Shown here: positions 56,966 through 64,000 of the stretch, in pieces | Layout of the letters: each line of letters starts with the position of its first letter | How positions within the stretch are numbered: position 1 is the first letter of the stretch | Assembly: GCF_023973825.1 (NCBI RefSeq) | Contig: NC_090121.1 | Span: 1,782,001 to 1,846,000 of the forward strand | Origin: Plasmodium brasilianum | Taxonomy: Eukaryota > Apicomplexa > Aconoidasida > Haemosporida > Plasmodiidae | Direction: 5' to 3' | Length of the DNA: 64,000 bases | Notes under the pieces: generated by a model | Told to the model about the DNA's origin: nothing | Database searches by the model: none | The model's input: only the letters and a program-made list of their open reading frames with translations | Position numbers and translations under genes: made by a program

Positions 56966-57297
56966 CCTGTAGACAAGTAGGAACAGGAAATGATAAGCGT
57001 GTGCAAGCGTGAAAATATACAAAAACCCACGCATGTTAGTTCTATCGGAATTATTTGAAAAAATGCCAGTGTGACAAGCACAAAAGATGTAATAAAACTT
57101 TCAAGAATTTATTTTTTTTCATATTTTTAACTAATGAACCTTTCAAATTGCAAAATTTAAAAATAAACATTTTTTTTTTTTTCTTATTGTATTTTTCAAC
57201 TTGCAAAAAAAAAAAAAAATAATTTGATAATTTCAAAATATAACCTATCACTATTATTCATGTCTAGAACTATTACAATTCTTTAAAAAAAAAAAAA

Positions 57298-57695
57298 ATG
57301 TTTAATGCATGCAAAATAAATAGTAATTGTTGTAGGGAAGAAAGTGATAAAACGAAAAAATGTATGATCGAAGAAAACCAAGTCCTGTATGATGAACAGT
57401 TAATAGAAGATAATGGAGGACTTAAAAAAATTATAGAAGGAGAACCGGACCAGTCAAAAGCTGTAGAGATCAGTCAACACACAGAGAGAGAATACGTAAT
57501 TTTTTCGCCCCCTCCTCCACATACACATAACATCACACACCTATGTACATGAACATATTTGTCTACTTTAAATTGCACATGATGGTGAAAAATTATTTCC
57601 TAATTGTGCCCTTAGTTTATAATTTATTTATATATATATTTATTTGTTTGTTTATTTATTTATTTATTTATTTGTTTGTTTATTTATTTGTTTGT

Positions 57696-57734
<39 letters not shown>

Positions 57735-57739
57735 TTTGT

Positions 57740-57774
<35 letters not shown>

Positions 57775-59772
57775 TTTGTTTATTTATTTATTTATTTATT
57801 TATTTGTTTGTTTATCTTATTATTATTATTTTTTCCCTTTTCAAAGGTTGCTATAACTGCGTACCAACCAGTTGATATTGTGACAAGAACGGTTGAAGTT
57901 CCCTTTGTTCGAACAATTGAAACAACTGTCCCTAAAATAACATATGAAAGTAAAATTAGAGAAGTTCCAAAGTATTATTCCAAAATAATAGAAAAGGTGC
58001 GGGTTGTTTCTTTTTTTATATATTTTTTATTTGTTTAGGTGAATACACGAAATTTGTAATTTTTATTTTGTCTCTATTTTTTCGCTATTTTACCAGGAGT
58101 TTATCATTATTTTATTTTTTTTTTTTTTTTCCCCACCTTTTTTCCTTGTCTGTTAAGGTTATTGAAATTCCAGAAGTGAAATATGTAGACAAAATTGTTG
58201 ACGTGCCAAGAATTCAGTACTGCTATAAATATGTCCCGAAAGTAGAATTCAAAGAGAATATTATAAAGAAACCAGTTTTCGAAAAAAAAATTGTAGAAAA
58301 AATTGTAGAAGTCCCAAAAGTAAAAGAAATGAAAAGATTTCAGGAGGTCGAGACAGTGGAATATGTTATAAAGTAAAATGAAAAGAAGTTGAAAAAGGGA
58401 ATTTATTTTTACATCCTTAAAAATACTTTTATTCTAACTGCGATCTGCTCAATTATATATCACTTTGTAGTAGCTAGCCATGTTGTATTTTATTATTTTT
58501 TATTATTTTTTATTTATTTATTTATTTTATTTTTACCAACCTTTTAGGTACGTTCCAAAAAGTACGAATGAGTATGAAAACGAACAAAGGGAAAAGAAGG
58601 TGCATAACAGAAATGAAGATTTAGACCGTGAAATGAAAGAATCTAAGGAAGAACATAAAGAGGATAATGCACAAAATGTAGAAAATTTACAAAATCAACA
58701 CAATGTGGAAAATATGGCAAGTTATGATTTGTACTCACCAAAAGATAAAACAGATGGTGCAAAGTTAATTAGAACCATTCCTACTGATCTTAATGAAAAT
58801 TTCTACATACATCCAAAAGTGTTACTTAATGAGAAGAACATGTCAACTGGTATACAGGAGATGTATCCTTACATCTTTACTAGGTCATTGCAAAATGGAG
58901 AAGAAAAAAAACAAGATACTACTATGCCTTCTTTTGGTTTACGTAATGAGCTATCAATGATGCAACTACAAGAAAAGAACAATTCCATTTTACACACACC
59001 TAGAATTGAACAAGTGTTTAAACCAAAAATTGTAAAAAATATAGAAGTACAAAAACATGTTCCTATTTCTGTTGATGTTCCAGTACCTTATATGGTACCA
59101 AAACCTGTCGTTGTTAATGTAGAAGTCCCTGTTTTGAAATTTAGAGATACATTTGTGCCTGTACCAGTCAGAAGAAAAATTATACCAAAAATTAAGTGGA
59201 TATCAGATGTTTATCAAGTAGATTGTATAAAAGAAAGACCATATTTGAAAATCCAGGATATCATAAAACCAATCCCTTGCGATGTTGATATTAAATATTG
59301 GAAATATATGGAAAAAGCGTGTGCAATTAACCCGAATGAGTTACCACAAGATGATGTTCACGCAATGTGGATGCGAGTTAATGCTCACCTAGCTGAGAAA
59401 AAGAAAAAGGAGTATGGCGACTTGTACCCATATTATAGAAGTAAGCAAAGAAGAAGCGAACAAATAAAGCGAAAAAATTAAGTGCAAAATATAAAGTATA
59501 AAAAGTAAAAGAGTACAAAAAATATAAAAAATAATGCAGAGGAAGCCAACTCATATGCATTTTTGTACTGCACACGTCATGACGTAATGTCGTGGTGATG
59601 CATTGATATGCTTATGTTTACGTGGTTTGTGATATATGTCCGTATAGTTGTACATATCTGTTTCGTTTCTTCTTTTTTTTCGTGGATTTTCCAAAGAGAA
59701 TATATATACATACACGTACATATATGGTTATATACACATACGCGCATATTTGTAGTGCATAATTTCACTATT

Positions 59773-59814
<42 letters not shown>

Positions 59815-60944
59815 TATCCCTTTTCAAACCTTCCCCTGTGTATAAAGATGAAAATGGGGAAATCAATTTCAGCAAAGAGAAACAGGACGGAAGTGACAGT
59901 GAGGGATACTCAGAGGAAGGAGGGGAAAGTGCTAAGGAAGAATTTAACGAAAATTATGAAGGTGAAAGAGGAGCTGAGGAAAACAAAGAGTTGGAGAAAG
60001 AGAATGAAAATGTAGAAGAAGATGAAAGAAATGAGGAGAAGGCAGAAGTGGATGAAAATAACTATATAGTTTCAGAGGAAGAAGGAAACTATAGAGGGGA
60101 CGAGGACATAAGTAATAAGAATAAAATGGAAGAGAACATATATAGAGAAAATATCCAAATTGTTAGAAATGGTAATAATAATATTGGCCAAAATGATACA
60201 AAATGTAGTGGTGAACAAAAGAAACAAAATGGGCAAGGAAGCCAAAACGAAGAGGCACAAATTGAATATAAGGAAACAAATAGTGAAAGGGGAAAAGTAA
60301 ATTCAGAAAAAAATATATTTCTTAATAATAAAAAAAATGAAACTTTGTATACACAAAATGAAGATAAAAGCACTAATGTATGTTGTCAAAATACGAAATG
60401 CTATGATAATAGTGCACAAAAAAATGAAGAGAAATGTAATTTTGAATGTATGGATGAATTTATAAATGAAATGAAAAAAAGAGAAAATTTAGAGGAACAA
60501 CCAATTGCATCTTTATATCCTTCTCACCCACTTGCTATGACGTATTTGCAGAACAAATGGATTCATGCGGATACCTTAAGAACACATGAACTTTATAATG
60601 ATAATTTTATTAAAGCAAATATTAATGCAAACTTCAATTTACAAAGTGGAAATGCTGTAGTTTCTGATATTATGCGTAATAAGGATTTTTTACAAAGTGC
60701 TAACCCTATTATAGCTCCCTTCAGGCCTGGTAATATGAGACATATAGAAAATTATTACAACAATGTGATCATTCAAAACATAAGGGAAGAAAATAATAAA
60801 TTCCCGAATAACAGATATATTCAAATGACACAGGAAAAGGATGCCATCAGAATTCAAATGAATGAAAATATGAAAAGTTATAGCAAAGGAGAAAAGAGCG
60901 ATTCGGAGGACAACCAATGCTGTAACTATTTTTGCAAAAACTGA
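57298..60944 (+). CDS. IMC1a: alveolin, inner membrane complex protein (IMC1a-like), five exons
   Basis: The exons are 57,298-57,495, 57,847-57,996, 58,158-58,372, 58,548-59,440 and 59,848-60,944. All borders are GT-AG and phases match (0, 0, 2, 1), giving 850 residues. The N-terminus has a Cys motif (FNACKINSNCC) and the C-terminus ends CCNYFCKN; terminal Cys motifs of this type are known in some alveolins. Alveolin repeats occupy exons 2-3 (VEVPFVRTIE, REVPKYYSKIIEK, EIPEVKYVDKIVDVPR, EKIVEVPKVKE) and recur in exon 4 (VPISVDVPVPYMVPKPVV). The exon 5 start is acidic and poorly conserved in type, followed by an Asn-rich tail. IMC1a builds the subpellicular network of sporozoites and is needed for their shape and gliding in P. 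berghei. Without splicing, the reading frame breaks at each intron. The exon 5 acceptor (TATAAAG) is the weakest junction. Confidence 0.88.
57630..57820 (+). repeat. TTTA/TTTG tetranucleotide array in IMC1a intron 1
   Basis: About 190 bp of TTTA with interspersed TTTG units, inside the first intron. It produces three overlapping Phe/Ile/Tyr-rich frames that are not genes. Confidence 0.9.
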
Positions 60945-62950
60945 CAAAAGGGTGGAGTAACATGCAAGGAAGTAGAAAATAGGGGTATTATTAAATGCGT
61001 ATAATCAGAAATTTGGTTGACTAATTTGAAAAGAGAAGTTCTTGACAAAAAATGCGAAGAAAAATAAATTATTTGTAGTTATATACCAGCAGTGTGTACA
61101 CTAAAATGACACTTTTTATTTATTTTTATGAATTCATGCTATATTGTACTATTCTATTATATTCTTATCTATTCCATTATATTTTTTTTTTTTTTTTTTT
61201 TTTTGCACATCATTTTAACTTATCCAGTACTATTCCACGATCATGAAAGAGAACAAAAAGGAATTAACCGTTGTTAGGCTAATACTTTATTTTTCTTCCC
61301 AAAATAAATAGATGTAGGCGTGCGGTTTTGTGAACACGTGTTTATGAGTATATATATGTGTGTGTATGCCTGTGTGTGTATGCCTGTGTGTGTATGCCTG
61401 TGTGTGTATGCCTGTGTGTGTATGCCTGTGTGTGTATGCCTATGTGTATATGCCTATGTGTATATGCCTATGTGTATGCATATATGTATGCATATATGTA
61501 TGCATATATGTATGCATATACGTATATATGAATATATGTGCATGTATTTGTTTACCGACTTGTTTGTTCGTTCACTTCTTTTCTTTTTTTTAGTGATAAA
61601 AAGGTAATAATCTTATGTGTACCTTTGAGAATACTATATTATTAATTCAGTAAATGTAAATTTCATACTCTTATCATTTTATGTAAAATAATTTGCAGTA
61701 TAGTAAACCATTTCTTTACATATTTTTTTCTTTAATAAAAATCTTTCTGTAGACTTTTTTATTTTTGTAGTGTAGTAGGAATAAATTTATGAGTAGTTTC
61801 TTCGTAAACCTCTTATTCTTTTTTATGAGAACATGCTCATTATTATTTTTTCCTACTCAAATGAACTGTTCTAATGGAGAAGTAAATATGCGCATATATC
61901 TATATATGTGTATATGTATTTGTGTGCACCCCTTTTTATATTTACCTTTAGAAACACATACTCGATCATAAGCAGAAAAAGAAAAACCTAGTTTTTAATT
62001 TCTCACCCTCCACATTGCTCTGTCCCCTTCATGTGTCAACTTTATATATATTTATATTATTTTATTATTTTTTCGTGTTAATTCACATTATTAAACGTTA
62101 CATGTTTTTACAATGATGACCACAGTATGTTTTCAGTAAATTTGCATTACTTATCATTATTTTATTTTAAAAGCTTTTGCATTATTTAAAGACAGTGCGT
62201 GTTTATATATACACCCAACTGGTGAAAAGCGAATAAATGATTTAATGGTTGAATGAATGGATATATGAATATAATAAAGTATAATATATTATAACTCTAA
62301 AAACATCGAACAGCCGCAGCGGATTTTCAACAAAATAGAGAAAATGAAATAAAAGAAATGTATCTTTTTATGAACGATGTGCCTGCATATACATGTATAC
62401 ATGTATCTACGTATGTATATATGCATGTATGTGTATACATATGACACTGCTAACACCTTTGGATAATAAATGAATGGAATAAAATTAATGTGTAAACAGT
62501 TCAAATTTCTATAAAAGGATAAATGGAAGAAGAGTAATAGACGGACAAGCATTAAACGAGTATTACCTTTATACAGTGAATGTCCCTGTAGAATGATCTT
62601 ATTATTATCTTTTCTATGAGTATAATAATTTTTTAATGTTAAATTTTAGTACAAGAGAAAACAAAATATTGACCTGTTATAAAACATTGCTTAATGTAGA
62701 CAGGACAAGTATAACGAGAATTACTCTTCTTTTTTTTTTTTTCTTTTCTTTTTTCTTTTTTTTTTTTTCTTTTCTTTTTTCTTTTTTCTCTTTTTTCTTT
62801 TTTTTTTGGGGGGGGAGTTCAATTAATGTACATACATTTGATAAGTCGTACAACTTTTGGAATTACTTTTTCTAAATATTCTTTTTTACCGTTCAATGAA
62901 CAAAAATTTCTGAGGTAAGAGCAAAGCATGTACAGAGAAATATAACCGTG

Positions 62951-62987
<37 letters not shown>

Positions 62988-63051
62988 CATAGCCTGCATT
63001 ATTCTGTCTAAATATATTGATCATTCGATTTTTTCAATTAAAAAATTAAAA
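60945..63051. other. intergenic, IMC1a 3' flank to PEBP-like 5' flank
   Basis: No gene seen. It contains a 14-bp repeat at 61,355-61,450 grading into TATG units to 61,520, a T/C-rich pyrimidine tract at 62,725-62,806 ending in a G-run, and a TA run at 62,954-62,984. Confidence 0.7.
61355..61520. repeat. 14-bp minisatellite (gcctgtgtgtgtat) grading into TATG repeats
   Basis: About six copies of gcctgtgtgtgtat pass into gcctatgtgtat and then gcatatatgtat variants. This ordered decay is consistent with stepwise expansion from one end. Confidence 0.85.
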
Positions 63052-63959
63052 ATGTTTATTTTAAAGTGTTCCATTTTGTTATATTGTTTTTTTTGCGCGA
63101 AATTGACTTTTGCGAAAATCGAGTTAATACAGTCAGGTATTAAAAAAAACAAAAAAAAATGAGAAAAGCTAGCTTTATTTTTTTATAATATAATTTGGGC
63201 GTAGCAGGAATGCACACATGCTCACACGAACTCATGCTCATATGAGTACATGCATATATGCATATACCCATACATATAATACACATATACGTATACATAT
63301 GCATATACCCATACATATGCATATAATATACATATGCGTATACATATGCATATAATATACATATGTTTATACATGTACATATGCATATATATATGTCCAG
63401 GCTTGGTCATTTGATCTCATTTTTTGAGGGATGCATAAGCAGAATACCAACATTTTGGTATAACTGCAAAATGACATTTTTTTTTTTTTTACCTTTTTTA
63501 TTTTATTTTATTTTTTTTTGCTTTTCCTTTTTTTTTTCTACTTAAGACTTTGGCATCGAAAAATGCAACTCCGAAAAAGTAGAAGCGCTAGATGAGAAAT
63601 TTTATGAAAAGGACTGTGGAGGTGAGAATTTATTACCATCTGTTGAATGGTTAGATAAAAATAGCTCAACAAAGTCTTATGCCATTACAATAACTAGTAG
63701 GAATCATTTGAATACCATTATGGTTCATTTCATAGCATGGAATGTACCAGCATATATAAATTTAATAAACCATTCTACAAAATTTGAAGAAATAAATGCA
63801 ATTACAGGTTTAAATTCATATAACAAAAAAATATATGAAGGTCCTTGCTCTAATAGTATACAGAATAACGAGCCGAGTGAATGCATGAAATTTACCCTGT
63901 ATGCATTAAGTAGGAATACTCCCTCCCCTCTCCTTTTTTTTACATATGAGAAAATATAG
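63052..63959 (+). CDS. secreted PEBP/YbhB-like protein, probably continuing past the window
   Basis: Exon 1 (63,052-63,136) encodes a signal peptide (MFILKCSILLYCFFCAKLTFA). The intron runs 63,137-63,546 with a pyrimidine-rich acceptor. Exon 2 starts at 63,547 in phase 1 and reads DFGIEKCNSEK..., then GGENLLPSVEWLDKNSSTKSYA. That matches the G-ENxSPxLxW...TKSxAxT core of bacterial YbhB-type phosphatidylethanolamine-binding proteins. VHFIAWNVPA and KFTLYAL match the family HWVxxNIPA and FTLYAL strands. The frame ends with TAG at 63,957-63,959, but about 30 C-terminal residues usual in the family are missing. A plausible donor (A|GTAGGA at 63,910) lies just after FTLYALS, so a further exon probably lies beyond base 64,000. 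PEBPs bind phospholipids or modulate kinases; here the secretory signal suggests a vacuolar, surface or ER-lumenal role. The ligand-site DPDxP and GxHR signatures are not preserved. Confidence 0.8.
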
Positions 63960-64000
63960 ACACAATTATATGAAGTACACTGATGCGTCCGCATGAGCAA

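Larger units (their letters stand above)
52029..57297. other. shared divergent upstream region of the two alveolin genes
   Basis: About 5.3 kb between the start codons of two head-to-head alveolin genes, with no supportable gene. It contains an A33 homopolymer (52,542-52,574), a 13-bp minisatellite (53,345-53,515), T/A pentanucleotide arrays (55,290-55,440), a TATG array (55,960-56,085) and a 16-bp minisatellite (56,815-56,965). TGCATG occurs at 55,866-55,871 and CATGCA at 56,187-56,192. Confidence 0.7.

Noticed and set aside
57543..57875. Phe/Ile/Tyr-rich frames in the TTTA/TTTG array
   Set aside because: They lie in intron 1 of the IMC1a-like gene and consist of tetranucleotide repeat.
1..64000. 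tRNA, rRNA, transposon or viral sequences
   Set aside because: I saw no GC-richer cloverleaf-like segment, rRNA motif, terminal repeats with transposase, reverse transcriptase or viral gene by eye. A covariance-model scan would be needed to exclude small RNAs.

Overview
The window is nuclear DNA of a malaria parasite. It is very AT-rich, with long A/T homopolymers, TA microsatellites, low-complexity Asn/Lys proteins and short GT-AG introns. The species is indicated by the circumsporozoite protein (CSP) at about 31.5-32.9 kb: its NAAG/NDAG tetrapeptide array, the KLKQP region I and the flanking sequence match CSP of Plasmodium malariae (or its near-identical monkey form P. brasilianum) as I remember it.

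Layout: (1) 1-13,294 (+): the 3' part of a giant single-exon gene of unknown function (more than 4,400 residues in view), packed with codon-phased repeats and open at the left edge. (2) 14,772-16,186 (+): elongation factor Ts, two exons, with an apparent bipartite organelle leader. (3) 17,948-18,469 (+): a small coiled-coil protein. (4) 19,096-23,679 (-): a large protein of unknown function with an Asn-Thr-His repeat. (5) 25,715-27,879 (+): a multi-exon gene for a secreted protein, broken by homopolymer frameshifts. (6) 31,515-32,891 (+): CSP, interrupted by an in-frame stop inside its repeat array. (7) 34,309-35,066 (+): a three-exon CGFS monothiol glutaredoxin. (8) 36,000-36,524 (-): ribosomal protein L44 (eL42), two exons. 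(9) 37,558-41,507 (-): one large unknown gene split in two frames at an A21 run. (10) 45,761-47,350 (+): an EHD-family dynamin-like ATPase. (11) 50,277-52,028 (-) and 57,298-60,944 (+): a divergent pair of alveolins (IMC1e-like and IMC1a-like), the second with five exons. (12) From 63,052 (+): a secreted PEBP/YbhB-like protein that probably runs off the right edge.

The order CSP, glutaredoxin, L44, unknown, EHD, alveolin, alveolin matches, in reverse orientation, the CSP neighbourhood of P. falciparum chromosome 3 as I recall it. This is therefore a conserved core block and not a subtelomere. The genes do not form a pathway, but CSP and the alveolins share a theme: sporozoite surface and pellicle. 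Six TGCATG/CATGCA motifs (the AP2-Sp core) lie within 750 bp upstream of CSP.

Three genes are interrupted (CSP, the 25.7-27.9 kb gene and the 37.6-41.5 kb gene). Every break lies in a homopolymer or tandem array, so assembly or consensus error is the leading explanation, with strain-specific pseudogenes or slippage as alternatives. I found no convincing tRNA, rRNA, CRISPR, transposon or viral sequence, and no clearly new multi-gene system. The best candidates for a second look are the CSP array duplication with its stop, the broken secreted gene, the divergent PEBP, and the repeat next to the EF-Ts start codon.
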